A stretch of DNA of 64,000 nucleotides from an uncultured Collinsella sp. (GCA_900541855.1 UQLD01000005.1:48292-112291), one strand, 5' to 3'; shown: positions 8,038 through 17,950, numbered from the stretch's first letter. Translations and numbers: made by a program. Notes: generated by a model from the sequence alone, not told the origin.

Positions 8038-8426
8038 TATGCCTCGGTCGAGGGCTCCGCAGCCTCGGTATCAGCCTCGACGGCGTTCTCGACCACGACG
8101 TCGGCGGCGGGCGTCACGTTGCCACCCGAGATGGCATCGTTGAGCTGCTCGCGCAGCTGGTCCATGCGCTCGCGGGCCAGATCGACCTTGGCGCGCAGGT
8201 CATCGGTCTTGGCGTCGACCATCGGGCCAAAGTCATTCACCGCAGCACGGGCCTCCTCGGCGCTGTGCTCGTAGGTGTCGCGCATATTGTCCCAGGCGTC
8301 GTTGGCGATATCGGCAGCCATGGCGCGGGTCTCGGCGCCCGAGCGCGGGGCCAGAGCAACGCCGACAATAGCGCCGGCAGCGGCACCAAAAAGTGCGCCG
8401 GAGACAAAGCTGAAAGTCTTACCCAT
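8037..8426 (-). CDS. YtxH-domain small membrane protein
   Basis: About 129 residues. The N-terminal hydrophobic glycine/alanine-rich segment (FVSGALFGAAAGAIVGVALAP) followed by RSGAETR is the YtxH signature, seen in stress-related proteins of Gram-positives. The rest is a charged amphipathic helix region with an acidic tail. The start is ATG 8426, because GGAGAGGA lies at the right distance; ATG 8432 sits directly on that site. It is the first gene of a two-gene unit with the PRC-barrel protein, which suggests an envelope-stress role. Confidence 0.75.
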   Translation of the reverse strand: MGKTFSFVSGALFGAAAGAIVGVALAPRSGAETRAMAADIANDAWDNMRDTYEHSAEEARAAVNDFGPMVDAKTDDLRAKVDLARERMDQLREQLNDAISGGNVTPAADVVVENAVEADTEAAEPSTEA

Positions 8427-8562
8427 GATCATTCCTCTCCTGCGGGCACGTCGGTGCCCACCGTTTGAATGCTGTCCATTATACCCGCAGCGCATCACTT
8501 GCCGCTCCGCTCATCTGCGTACGGCAAAGGCGCAGGTACGTGATGGTGATAAACGCGTAGGC

Positions 8563-9396
8563 CTACTCCTGGGGCATAGCCGGCATGGTCACCGTGGCAC
8601 CCGGGTCCTCGCCGGCGCCGTCCACGAGCGGCAGACCGCCCTCATGCGCAGGTCCTGCCGGAACCGTCGCCGCACCGCCAAAGACGGCAGCGGAGGCCTC
8701 GTGGTTCTCGGCAACCGCGCCCTCGGTATCAATCGCCACCTGGGGCTCGTCGTCAAAGTTGGGGACGCCCTGGGGCTCGGTGGGAACGGGCTCGGCGGTC
8801 GCATCGGCAACGGGCTCGGCGTCAACCGGCACATCGCCCTCGTCAAAGCCCTCGTCCTCGGCAGCATCTTCGCCGTTCGCAGCGGCGACGGCCTCGTGAG
8901 GATCCTTGCCCTCGGCCTCGGCGCGCATGCCCAGCACCAGGTTGCGCAGGCCCGCGACCGTGCCCTCCACGTCGGGGGCAGGCTGGTCGGCGTGCAGATA
9001 GGCCCAGTCCATCATAAAGGTGGCCGAAGACAGCGCACCGATGGCCAGCGCGTCGTCGGGGCACGAAAGCTCAACCTCAAAGACGCGCTCGTCGTGCTCG
9101 CTTACGCGCGTGCGGCCGCACGAGATGCTGCCGGCAAGACCGGTCTCGTTCATGAGCTCGACCGTCACATGCTCAAGCAGATGGCAAAGCTCGGTCTGGC
9201 CCATGCAGTCCTGGAACTCGCGACCGGAATCACCCAGGCACAGGTGCTTGGCAATCGCCGGCACCAGGTAATACACGCGCGCCGTAGCCTCGATATCCTC
9301 CGAGGTCATGAGCGGCATGCCGGGGTTCACCAGCACGTGCGCGCAGATCTTGTCCTCGCTGACGGTGACCTTAAGGATGTTGAACAGGCCTGCCAT
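8563..9396 (-). CDS. Stand-alone protein with cyanophycin-synthetase-like N-terminal domain
   Basis: 277 residues. The first ~165 resemble the N-terminal domain of cyanophycin synthetase: CHLLEHVTVELM and the following GRTR correspond to the EHVALEL...GRTR stretch of CphA. The ATP-grasp and Mur-ligase domains are absent. The C-terminal ~110 residues are acidic, Pro/Ala/Glu-rich and probably disordered. The function is unknown; the domain could bind a nucleotide or peptide. It lies 24 bases after the CorC-type gene and probably belongs to the same transcript. Confidence 0.6.
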   Translation of the reverse strand: MAGLFNILKVTVSEDKICAHVLVNPGMPLMTSEDIEATARVYYLVPAIAKHLCLGDSGREFQDCMGQTELCHLLEHVTVELMNETGLAGSISCGRTRVSEHDERVFEVELSCPDDALAIGALSSATFMMDWAYLHADQPAPDVEGTVAGLRNLVLGMRAEAEGKDPHEAVAAANGEDAAEDEGFDEGDVPVDAEPVADATAEPVPTEPQGVPNFDDEPQVAIDTEGAVAENHEASAAVFGGAATVPAGPAHEGGLPLVDGAGEDPGATVTMPAMPQE

Positions 9397-9420
9397 AACT
9401 CTCCCCTACTCTTCCTTGTC

Positions 9421-10794
9421 CTACTCGTCGCCGTCGTGCGGATTCGCGGAACCCGCACCCGACGTCGTCGGCTCGTCTACCGAAGACTCGGAATCCTTTT
9501 TATCGGTTTCGGCCGGAGCAATCACGCGAATGAGCGAGATGCGCTGGCCACGCATCGACTGCACTTTAAACTTGTACCCCGCAACCTCAAACACCTCTCC
9601 GATGTCGGGCACCGAGTCGCAAAGCTCCAAAATCCAGCCGGCGATGGTCTCATAATCATCGCTTTCCTCAAGCGGCCAACCAAGCTCAATCGCGTCATCG
9701 CACGAAAAACGCCCATCAACGAGCCACTCGCGGCGCGAAAGGCGCGTGAGATACTTGTTGTCGGGGTCGAACTCGTCCTCGATCTCGCCGACGATCTCCT
9801 CGACGATGTCCTCGATGGTGATGATGCCGGCCGTGCCGCCGTACTCGTCCACAACCACCACGATCTGGTCGTGCGAGGTCTGCATCTCGGACAGCAGCGG
9901 CAGGATATCCTTGGTGTCGGGCACAAAGGTGGCGTCGCGCAAAAAGCCGGCGATGGGCTGGTCACCCTTGCCGTCGAGCGCGGGTTGGATCAGGTCCTTG
10001 ATGTGCGCGATGCCGGCGACGTTGTCGGGATCCTCGTGATAGACGGGGATGCGGCTGAAGCCGGTCTGGCGCATGGTGGACAGCACGTCGGCGACCGTCT
10101 CGTCGTCCTCGCACATGGTGGTGTCCACGCGCGGCACCATGACCTCGCGGGCAACGGTGTCGCCTAGGTCGAAGATCTCGTGGATCATGCGCTTTTCCTC
10201 GTCGAGCAGGTCGTCCTGCTCCGAGACCATGTACTTGATCTCTTCTTCCGAGACGTTCTGGCGGTCGTCGGCACTCTTGATGCGCAGGATGCGGGCCAGG
10301 CCATCGGAGCAAGCGCCAGTCAGCCACACGAGCGGACGGGCGATCTTTTGGAAAAACGACAACGGTCCCACGACCTGCTTGGACACGCCCTCGGCGTTGG
10401 CCAGACCGATGCGCTTGGGCACAAGCTCGCCAATCACGATGGACACGAAGGCGACCGCAACGGTGATGATGACCGGCGCCAGGCCGCGCGCGATGGCAGA
10501 GAGCGGCGCGATGCCAAAGCTCGTGAGCCACGTGGCAAGCGGGTCGGACAGGCTCGTCGAGGCGACGGCAGACGAGGCAAAGCCCACGAGCGTGATGGCG
10601 ACCTGGATGGTGGCGAGCAGCTGGTCGGAATCGGCGGCCAGCTTAATGGCGCGCTCGGCGCGCTTGTCGCCCTCCTCGGCCTCGTGCTCCAGCACGGCGC
10701 GCTTAGCCGTGGTGAGCGCCATCTCGGACATGGAGAAGTAGCCGTTGATGAGGGTCAAAACGAGGGTGGTGATAAGGGAGATGGCTATGTCCAT
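9421..10794 (-). CDS. HlyC/CorC-family protein: DUF21 membrane domain, CBS pair, CorC_HlyC domain
   Basis: 457 residues. An N-terminal CNNM/DUF21 membrane domain (about 1-190, opening with ITTLVLTLINGYFSMSEMAL) precedes a CBS pair (about 205-335, with REVMVPR and VDEYGGTAGIIT) and a C-terminal FAD-site-like CorC_HlyC domain (about 350-430). Family members are linked to Mg2+/Co2+ efflux or resistance, and CNNM homologues export Mg2+. With the NRAMP/MgtE pair 4 kb away it makes a second magnesium-related gene in the region, although the transcripts are separate. The acidic C-terminal tail is not conserved. Confidence 0.88.
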   Translation of the reverse strand: MDIAISLITTLVLTLINGYFSMSEMALTTAKRAVLEHEAEEGDKRAERAIKLAADSDQLLATIQVAITLVGFASSAVASTSLSDPLATWLTSFGIAPLSAIARGLAPVIITVAVAFVSIVIGELVPKRIGLANAEGVSKQVVGPLSFFQKIARPLVWLTGACSDGLARILRIKSADDRQNVSEEEIKYMVSEQDDLLDEEKRMIHEIFDLGDTVAREVMVPRVDTTMCEDDETVADVLSTMRQTGFSRIPVYHEDPDNVAGIAHIKDLIQPALDGKGDQPIAGFLRDATFVPDTKDILPLLSEMQTSHDQIVVVVDEYGGTAGIITIEDIVEEIVGEIEDEFDPDNKYLTRLSRREWLVDGRFSCDDAIELGWPLEESDDYETIAGWILELCDSVPDIGEVFEVAGYKFKVQSMRGQRISLIRVIAPAETDKKDSESSVDEPTTSGAGSANPHDGDE

Positions 10795-10903
10795 CGGGAG
10801 TTTCTCGAACCTCCAAGATTCGGGCGTCAGGGTAAAACGTTGATGACGGATACGGCAATTGCGCCGGCGCCCAAACGGGGACGCGGGTGCGCAGGCATGG
10901 TCG

Positions 10904-11587
10904 CTAGATTACGAAGAGGATCACCGCCATGAACTGGAAGATGCTGCCGGCGAGCACCCACAGGTGAAACACGCTGTGCAGATAGCGCACGTTTTTGGCG
11001 ATATAGAACGGCACGCCCGCGGTGTAGCACACGCCGCCGACGGCGAGCAGGGCAAGTGCCACGGGGTTGAGCAGCGACACAAGTTCGGGCAGCTTAAAAA
11101 CGACGAGCCAGCCCATCAGCAGGTAGACCAGGCCGCTTACCCAGTGCGGTTGACGCTCGCGCATAAAGCACTCGAGGGCGATGCCGACAATGGCAATAGC
11201 CCATACGGCAAAGAACAGCGCGGGGCCGCCGTCGTTTGCGAGCGTGATAAGGCAAAACGGGGTATAGCTGCCGGCTATGAGCAGATAGATACAGCTGTGG
11301 TCGATAATGCGGAACACGCGTTTAGCGCCCGCGGGCTGAATCGCATGGTAGAGCGTAGAGGCTAGGTATTCGAGGATAATGCTGACGCCATAGACAATTG
11401 CCGCGGCCATGTGGGCCGGGCCCCCGCCGCGCAGGGCGGCGAATACGATCAGGAGCACCAGGCCCGCGATACCCAGCAGGCAGCCGACACCATGGGTGAC
11501 GGAGTTCATGATCTCCTCGCCCACCGTGTAGTGTGGAACGGCCGCGGTCTTGGGTCGCGGCTTAGAACTGTCGCTCGAATCGGACAT
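10904..11587 (-). CDS. trhA: Hemolysin III / PAQR family membrane protein
   Basis: 227 residues, seven predicted membrane spans. Family residues visible: STLYHA, DHSCIYLLIAGSYTP, and HSVFHLWVLAGS near the end, supplying the Ser, Asp and three His of the buried metal site of the CREST superfamily. Bacterial members (YqfA/TrhA) influence membrane lipid homeostasis; the old hemolysin label is historical. ATG 11587 has GGAGG 11 bases upstream; an upstream TTG lies too close to that site. The gene is monocistronic and divergent from the hydrolase gene. Confidence 0.85.
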   Translation of the reverse strand: MSDSSDSSKPRPKTAAVPHYTVGEEIMNSVTHGVGCLLGIAGLVLLIVFAALRGGGPAHMAAAIVYGVSIILEYLASTLYHAIQPAGAKRVFRIIDHSCIYLLIAGSYTPFCLITLANDGGPALFFAVWAIAIVGIALECFMRERQPHWVSGLVYLLMGWLVVFKLPELVSLLNPVALALLAVGGVCYTAGVPFYIAKNVRYLHSVFHLWVLAGSIFQFMAVILFVI

Positions 11588-11694
11588 GCCGGTTACATCC
11601 TCCAACGTAAAGAGTTCTCAACACTATATCAAAGCGTCTAGGTACGTGCGAAATTTGCACCATACGTGACCCTTTGTTTACCCATTCTTTGCTT

Positions 11695-11708
11695 GTTGAC
11701 GCATCAAC
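11695..11708. promoter_or_regulatory. Operator-like dyad 1 upstream of hydrolase gene
   Basis: GTTGACGCATCAAC is a near-perfect 14-bp dyad overlapping the -35 box. A related copy lies at 11740-11753, 45 bp away centre to centre. Confidence 0.5.
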
Positions 11709-11724
11709 GGCGAACGTCCATAAT
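11696..11724 (+). promoter_or_regulatory. Sigma70-type promoter of the hydrolase gene
   Basis: TTGACG (11696-11701), a 17-bp spacer, then CATAAT (11719-11724). The -35 box lies inside dyad 1, so a protein bound there would block RNA polymerase. Confidence 0.7.
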
Positions 11725-11739
11725 GCGCTTGCATTAAAT

Positions 11740-11753
11740 GTTGATGTATTAAC
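11740..11753. promoter_or_regulatory. Operator-like dyad 2 upstream of hydrolase gene
   Basis: GTTGATGTATTAAC matches dyad 1 at 11 of 14 positions and lies just downstream of the predicted transcription start, a place typical of repressor sites. Confidence 0.5.
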
Positions 11754-11773
11754 ATCTTATAGGAGAATACCGC

Positions 11774-12739
11774 ATGGCTCAAAACGCACGTTCCCATCGA
11801 AAGCTCAAGATAGCCGGCATCGTTGCACTGGTGGTTGTCGTTGCGCTGCTCGGATTTGCCGGCAACTTTCTGTTTGACTTTGCCCTGAATCCCCAAGCGC
11901 CCTACACTATGAAGATGATGCAGGATAGCAAGAACGACAAAGAAGGCGAGCAGCCGGATGCCGAGGAAACCGAGGCGCGGGCGTGGTTTAAAGAGAATCG
12001 CGAGAGCAGCAGCCTCACCGCAGATGACGGAACCGAACTTGCCGCTTGGTATTTTGCCGCCTCGGAGAACACCCACGATTACGCCGTCTGCCTGCATGGA
12101 TATACCAACGAGCCCATCGGCATGGCCCGATACGCCAAGCGCTTCCACGACCGCGGCATGAACGTGCTTGCGCCTGCCGCCCGCGCCCACGAGCGCTCCG
12201 GCGGCGACTATATCGGCATGGGCTGGCCCGAGCGCCTCGATATCGTCGCATGGATCGAGCAAATCGTTCAGGCTGACCCCGAGGCGCGCATCCTGGTCTT
12301 TGGCGAGTCGATGGGTGCAGCAACCGCTATGAACGTGGCGGGAGAATCTCTGCCCGCAAACGTGAAATGTATTATCGAGGACTGTGGTTATACGAGTGTT
12401 TGGGACGAGTTTTCTCTGCAGCTCAAGGACGTGTTCGGCCTGCCCAGCTTTCCCTTGCTCGATGTAGCAAACTTGGTGTGCAACGTGCGCGCGGGCTACG
12501 ACTTTCATAAGGCGAGCAGTGTGGAGCAACTCAAACACGCGACGGTTCCCATGCTGTTTATCCACGGCGACCAGGACACCTTTGTGCCGTACGACATGCT
12601 CGACCAAAACTACGACGCGTGCGCCAGCAAAGTCAAGCAAAAGCTCACCATCCATGGCGCCACCCACGCCAAGAGTGCGCAAGTTGACCCCGAGCTCTAC
12701 TGGAACACAGTCAACAACTTCCTCGACGAGTATTTTTAG
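11774..12739 (+). CDS. Membrane-anchored alpha/beta hydrolase
   Basis: 321 residues with an N-terminal signal anchor (about 13-35) and an extracellular alpha/beta hydrolase domain. The oxyanion-side motif is CLHGYT, the nucleophile elbow is GESMG (Ser), the acid lies in HGDQDTFVP and the catalytic His in GATHAKS, so all three catalytic residues are present. Related proteins are annotated as BAAT/DUF3887 or prolyl-peptidase-like; the substrate is unknown. It is preceded by a clear promoter carrying two related dyads, suggesting repression by a dedicated regulator that is not encoded next to it. A TTATAGGAGAATACC ribosome site precedes ATG 11774. Confidence 0.85.
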   Translation: MAQNARSHRKLKIAGIVALVVVVALLGFAGNFLFDFALNPQAPYTMKMMQDSKNDKEGEQPDAEETEARAWFKENRESSSLTADDGTELAAWYFAASENTHDYAVCLHGYTNEPIGMARYAKRFHDRGMNVLAPAARAHERSGGDYIGMGWPERLDIVAWIEQIVQADPEARILVFGESMGAATAMNVAGESLPANVKCIIEDCGYTSVWDEFSLQLKDVFGLPSFPLLDVANLVCNVRAGYDFHKASSVEQLKHATVPMLFIHGDQDTFVPYDMLDQNYDACASKVKQKLTIHGATHAKSAQVDPELYWNTVNNFLDEYF

Positions 12740-12780
12740 GCAAAAAGCAACGTCTGGGGCTTTATCTGACCCCCTATTTT

Positions 12781-12904
12781 CGGAAGTATGCGGAAAAATC
12801 TGGAACTGCCGACCAGACCGCAGTTTTACCAACAATTTATCAGGGGTTTTGTTGCCAAAAAACGTCGTGTGCTCGGCGGTCTCGAAATTTGCCGCATACT
12901 TCCG
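12781..12904. repeat. 124-bp palindromic element
   Basis: CGGAAGTATGCGG (12781-12793) is repeated inverted at 12892-12904, and the arms continue inward imperfectly for another ~25 bp. It lies between the hydrolase stop and a terminator. No ORF is inside. Confidence 0.7.
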
Positions 12905-12908
12905 GAAA

Positions 12909-12943
12909 GCCGCCCGTGAGCGCTGTGCCCACGGGCGGCTTTT
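12909..12943 (+). terminator. Rho-independent terminator of the hydrolase gene
   Basis: GCCGCCCGTG (12909-12918) pairs with CACGGGCGGC (12930-12939), followed by TTTT. Confidence 0.8.
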
Positions 12944-12990
12944 GCTCTACTTGCGCCAGAAAAGCGCTTCATTTGTCCAATAACTAGGCG

Positions 12991-14196
12991 CTACTTGACC
13001 TCGATGAGCTCGTACTTGCTCGTGCCCAGGCCGATCTTCTCGGCGTGTGCGATACAGGCGCGCCAGTCGGTGTCGGGATGCGTGATGCAGAAGGGGTCCT
13101 TGGCCTGCTCGCCCTCCAGATGCTCGTGGTTATGCTCCATCTTGGCGGCGCTGTCGGTGAGCTCGGTGTTGGGCAGCGGCTCGGATGCCATGACGGCATC
13201 GGCACAGGCCTGGTCGATGGCGACCGGGTCAAAGCTCGCGAACATGCCGATATCGTTAACGATAGGCGTGTCGTTTTCGGGATGGCAATCGCAGTTGGGG
13301 CTGATATCCATGGCAAGCGAGATGTGGAAGCTCGGGCGGCCGTCGACGACGGCCTTGGTGTACTCGGCGATCTTGCAGTTGAGCACGTCGGCCGCAGCGT
13401 CATAGCCGGGCTTGATGCAGTCCTGGTTGCATGCCGCAATGCAGCGTCCGCAACCCACGCAGCGATCGTGGTCGATGGCGGCCACGTGCACCGTGCGGGT
13501 GTTGCCGTTGGCAAGCTCGCGCTCGCGGGTATCGTCAAACGAGATGGCGTTGTGCGCACAGATCTTTTCGCAGGCACGGCAGCCAACGCAGTGCTCGGTC
13601 GCAACGTTCGGCTTGCCGGCGGCATGCTGCTCCATCTTGCCGGCACGGCTGCCGCCACCCATGCCCAGATTCTTCATGGCGCCGCCAAAGCCGGCCTGCT
13701 CATGGCCCTTAAAGTGGGTGAGGCTAATCACGATATCGGCATCCATGAGTGCCTGACCGATCTTGGCCTCGCGCACGTACTCGCCGCCCTCGACCGGGAC
13801 GAGCGCCTCGTCGGTGCCCTTGAGACCGTCGGCGATGATGATCTGGCAACCCGTGGCATACGGGGTAAAGCCGTTCTGGTAGGCGGTGTCGATGTGCTCA
13901 AGCGCGTTTTTGCGGCTACCCACATAGAGCGTATTGCAGTCGGTGAGGAAGGGCTTGCCACCCAGCTCCTTCACGACATCCGCGACGGCGCGGGCGTAGT
14001 TGGGGCGCAAAAAGCTCAGGTTGCCCAGCTCGCCAAAGTGAATCTTGATGGCGACGAACTTGTTCTCAAAGTCGATCTGCTCGATACCGGCGTGACGGAT
14101 AAGGCGCTTGAGCTTGTCGAGCTGGCTCTCGCGAGCATGCGTGCGCAGGTTGGTGAAGTACACCTTAGCGGGTGCTGCGGGTGCAGTTGCGGTCAT
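12991..14196 (-). CDS. DUF362 protein with two 4Fe-4S clusters
   Basis: 401 residues. A DUF362 domain surrounds a central bacterial-type ferredoxin insert with two Cys motifs, HCVGCRACEKICA and RCVGCGRCIAACN (about 205-265), each completed by a further Cys. Further Cys residues occur in CDCHPEND. DUF362 ferredoxin proteins are widespread in strict anaerobes and are thought to be cytoplasmic redox or electron-carrier proteins without a settled reaction. A HFKGHEQAGFGGAMKNLGMG stretch is typical of the family. ATG at 14196 gives a full-length start. Monocistronic. Confidence 0.85.
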   Translation of the reverse strand: MTATAPAAPAKVYFTNLRTHARESQLDKLKRLIRHAGIEQIDFENKFVAIKIHFGELGNLSFLRPNYARAVADVVKELGGKPFLTDCNTLYVGSRKNALEHIDTAYQNGFTPYATGCQIIIADGLKGTDEALVPVEGGEYVREAKIGQALMDADIVISLTHFKGHEQAGFGGAMKNLGMGGGSRAGKMEQHAAGKPNVATEHCVGCRACEKICAHNAISFDDTRERELANGNTRTVHVAAIDHDRCVGCGRCIAACNQDCIKPGYDAAADVLNCKIAEYTKAVVDGRPSFHISLAMDISPNCDCHPENDTPIVNDIGMFASFDPVAIDQACADAVMASEPLPNTELTDSAAKMEHNHEHLEGEQAKDPFCITHPDTDWRACIAHAEKIGLGTSKYELIEVK

Positions 14197-14280
14197 AGAT
14201 CTATCCCCTCGGTCTATATGGCGTTACAGACATAAGAGGATGGTACCCGCTGAAGTAGGGTCAAAGTCAAGCGCGAAACC

Positions 14281-14471
14281 TAGTCGTTGGGGACGTCCCT
14301 TTCCTGCCGGGCGGCGAAAGAATGTCCCCAGCCACTCATTGGGGACGGACTTAAATGAGTGCCTCGCCACCTGGCAGCTAGGGACAGTCCTTGCCAGCAC
14401 GGCCGACGAGCCGGCGAGTCGGCAAAGACTGTCCCCGATGACTAGTCGTTTAAGAACGTCCCTAACGACTA
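14281..14471. repeat. Cluster of GGGGAC-core hairpin units
   Basis: At least five cores lie in 190 bp. CACTCATT, GGGGACGGACTTA, AATGAGTG (14333-14361) is perfect. TAGTCGTT, TAAGAACGTCCCT, AACGACTA (14443-14471, inverse) is perfect and ends on the TAG stop of the FtsX-type gene. CTGGC, core, GCCAG (14371-14397) has another stem. Partial units are at 14281-14301 and 14425-14436. This accounts for most of the gap between genes. Confidence 0.8.
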
Positions 14472-17135
14472 CTCTTGGACTTTGAGGGCTTCGGCCAGAC
14501 TGACGCGCTTGATGGAGCGCGTGTGCAGCAGCGCCACGACCAGGTAGGTTGCAAAGCCAATGCCGACGCATGCAGCCATGGACCAAGCGGGCACGTAGAT
14601 CTCGATATTGCCGTTGTAGGCGAGCAACATCGAGCGGAAGATGGCCGTGAGCGAGCCAATAATGACCGGCAGGCTCAGCACGAGCGACGCCGCCACGCAC
14701 AGCGTGATCGAGCGGATGTACAGATGCGAGATCTCGCTATCGCGATAGCCAAAGACTTTCATGTAGCTGATCGAACGGGCGCTGTGGTCGATCACCGCCT
14801 TGGTCAGCAGGTACATAAACAACAGGAAGATAAACACCGCGAGCCCGATCATCATTCCGATCATTTTGCTCATCATGCCGATGAACTGGTCGCCCACGGC
14901 CCGCATGTCGTCGGGCGTGGTGTCGCCGGTAAAGTAACGAGCATCGAGGTCGAGCTTCTCGTCGCTCACATAGCCGTTAAAGTAGGCGGCGTCGTTGCCG
15001 AACAGCTCGTTAAAGTCGTCGATACTCATATAGATATTCATGTCCGACTTGGAGCCCCAGGCACAGTCCTTGCCCGCGTACTCAAGGGAATAATGCTCCC
15101 CCTCGTACTTGTCGATGAGCGTGACCTTCTGGCCCTCGCTCCAGCCAAACTTGTCGAGCAGGCCGCCGCCAAAGACGACGCGCCCATCGCCAACGTTGAG
15201 GTCTTTCCAATAGCGCGAATCGGGCGAGATGCCGTAGACGGAAATCGTCTCCTCGCCATTACCATCGCCGCGGTCGTATTGCAGCTGGTAAACGGCATAT
15301 TTCTCGGTCTGCGCAATCTTGTCTGCACCGTTATCGGTCGTGTTAACCGGGTGAATGTCGTCGTTGTCAGCGCCGATCTTAGAGGCCTTGTCGACCAGGT
15401 CGATAGCCTCGTCGCGGTCGCAGCCGAGGGCATCGGCAAGGTCATCGAGGCGCGCATAAAGCGCATCCTTCTTGTCCTGGACGTTTGCAAGCGCATCCTG
15501 CGCCGCAGTCAGGCTCTCGGCAGACGGAGATGCGGTCGCGGCATCGGCTGCCGCCTGCGCCGCATCGGCCGCGTCGTCAAGCTCGTCATCGGCATCCTGA
15601 GCGGCGGAAAGCAGCGCGCCGTCAACCGACTGCAAGCGCTCGAGTGCCGACCACTGCTCGCGCTCCTCGGCAGTACCCTCGAGCTCCAGCGGCGCCTTGA
15701 GCGTGTACTGGTGCTCGGCGACCAGGCTTGTCTCGAGGTTGTCCGCATAGTGCGTCATCGTGGGCAGAATCGCCAGGCCAAAGAGCAGTAGCAGCGAGGC
15801 AAACGCGATGCCCACGAAGAGCGTGGCGAAGTTGCCCAGATTGCGCAGGAAGATACGCAGGCGGAAGCGGGAAACAAAACCCATGCGCTCCGGCAGCTGC
15901 AGGCCGCGCTTGGTGCCCGATTTGCCACTCGCCTCGTGACAAAGGAACTGCAACGGCGTCTTGCCCATCTTGCGAAGCAGACCCACCAGCGTGATGAGGA
16001 TGAGCGCGGCGGCGGGAACCACGGCGCACTTCACAAAGATCTCCCAGCTCCAGTACACCTGGAAGGGCGGCAGGCTATACGAACCGTAATAGAGACCGCG
16101 CATGGGCTCGGTAAAGAACGCAACGCCGAGCGCGGTGCCCAAAAGCGCCGCGAGCACGCCCACGATGGCGGGAAGCGCGAGGTAGTGCAGCACGATCTCG
16201 CGGCGGCGATAGCCGCTGGCGAGCAGCGTGCCGATGATGGCACTCTCCTCCTCGATGGTGGCGTCGGTAAGGACCACAAAGACGAACGCCATGATCACGA
16301 TGATGATGTCGAGCAGCGTCATCCACATCATAGAGTCGCCGTCCACGTCATCGCGCGCATAGCCAATGCCCTGATTGGAATCGGCGTCGATCAGATCGTC
16401 CACGCGCGCATCGGCATCGGTCAGCGCCTCGACCATATCTTGCTCGGCGTCGATGCGGTCCGCGGTGGGGAGGTCGCGATCGGTAAAGGTGAAGGAGTAG
16501 GTGTAGGCGGGTGCGCCGCCGGCATCTTCGAGCGCGGCAAAGCCGCCATCGGTGACCTCGGCCACGCCGTACGTGATGGTGTTCACCGTAAAGTCCGAAT
16601 TGTTGAGGAACAGCGCCTGGCTATCGGGCTGGGTCATGATGCCGCAGACGGTGTAGGTTCGGCCCTCGAGCTCGACTTTATCGCCCACGGACAGGTCGTT
16701 GTTGGTGGCGAAGACACGGTCGATTGCCACCTCATCGTCCGTCTTGGGCTCCTTGCCCTCACAGTAGGACGCGATATCGACCTTGGTGCGGTGCGCATAG
16801 GTGCGCAGCGTGCGCTTGGTGCCGTCGTCGCCGGCGGTCTTTTTGATGATGGCGTCGATGGAGAAATTCTTGTAGAGCGTAACGCCGCCGACGTCACTGG
16901 CGGCGTCTTCGGCGGCCTTGAGCTGGTCGTCGGTGGCCTCGAAGGAGGTCGTCACGCGGCCGTCCTCAATCGTGTACGCATCGCGCATGTCGTCGATAAG
17001 GCAACCGATGGAATGCGCCGCGAGCAAAAAGCCCGAGGTGAGAGCGATACTTCCGCACATAAGCAAAAAGATGCCCAGATACTTGCCGATATTGCGGAGC
17101 AGCTCGCGCGGGAGACGTTTTGTGAGAGGTGTCAT
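14469..17135 (-). CDS. FtsX/MacB-type ABC transporter permease, large extracellular domains
   Basis: 888 residues. The N-terminal span (MTPLTKRLPRELLRNIGKYL, then hydrophobic) is followed by a first extracellular domain (about 50-270), three spans (about 280-440), another span near 480, a second extracellular domain (about 510-760) with an Ala/Asp-rich heptad-like coiled coil (about 545-640), and three final spans. This is the two-FtsX-domain layout of Gram-positive exporters of peptides, lipids or antimicrobials. ATG 17135 is chosen, not the longer frame, because it sits 8 bases after the ATPase stop with GGCGG upstream. It works with the ATPase encoded just upstream. Confidence 0.85.
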   Translation of the reverse strand: MTPLTKRLPRELLRNIGKYLGIFLLMCGSIALTSGFLLAAHSIGCLIDDMRDAYTIEDGRVTTSFEATDDQLKAAEDAASDVGGVTLYKNFSIDAIIKKTAGDDGTKRTLRTYAHRTKVDIASYCEGKEPKTDDEVAIDRVFATNNDLSVGDKVELEGRTYTVCGIMTQPDSQALFLNNSDFTVNTITYGVAEVTDGGFAALEDAGGAPAYTYSFTFTDRDLPTADRIDAEQDMVEALTDADARVDDLIDADSNQGIGYARDDVDGDSMMWMTLLDIIIVIMAFVFVVLTDATIEEESAIIGTLLASGYRRREIVLHYLALPAIVGVLAALLGTALGVAFFTEPMRGLYYGSYSLPPFQVYWSWEIFVKCAVVPAAALILITLVGLLRKMGKTPLQFLCHEASGKSGTKRGLQLPERMGFVSRFRLRIFLRNLGNFATLFVGIAFASLLLLFGLAILPTMTHYADNLETSLVAEHQYTLKAPLELEGTAEEREQWSALERLQSVDGALLSAAQDADDELDDAADAAQAAADAATASPSAESLTAAQDALANVQDKKDALYARLDDLADALGCDRDEAIDLVDKASKIGADNDDIHPVNTTDNGADKIAQTEKYAVYQLQYDRGDGNGEETISVYGISPDSRYWKDLNVGDGRVVFGGGLLDKFGWSEGQKVTLIDKYEGEHYSLEYAGKDCAWGSKSDMNIYMSIDDFNELFGNDAAYFNGYVSDEKLDLDARYFTGDTTPDDMRAVGDQFIGMMSKMIGMMIGLAVFIFLLFMYLLTKAVIDHSARSISYMKVFGYRDSEISHLYIRSITLCVAASLVLSLPVIIGSLTAIFRSMLLAYNGNIEIYVPAWSMAACVGIGFATYLVVALLHTRSIKRVSLAEALKVQE

Positions 17136-17143
17136 GGCGCCGC

Positions 17144-17857
<714 letters not shown>

Positions 17858-17950
17858 GGTATCCCCCATTGTTAGCCTCGTACTACTTTATGAACGTAAT
17901 AGTAAACCTTGGCGAACTATTTTGGGGCGAGGCCTAGGATTTATTTCAGA

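Noticed and set aside
8275..10167. 630-codon open frame on the plus strand
   Set aside because: Antisense to the CphA-N-domain and CorC-type genes, whose domain motifs are intact; no motif in the antisense product.
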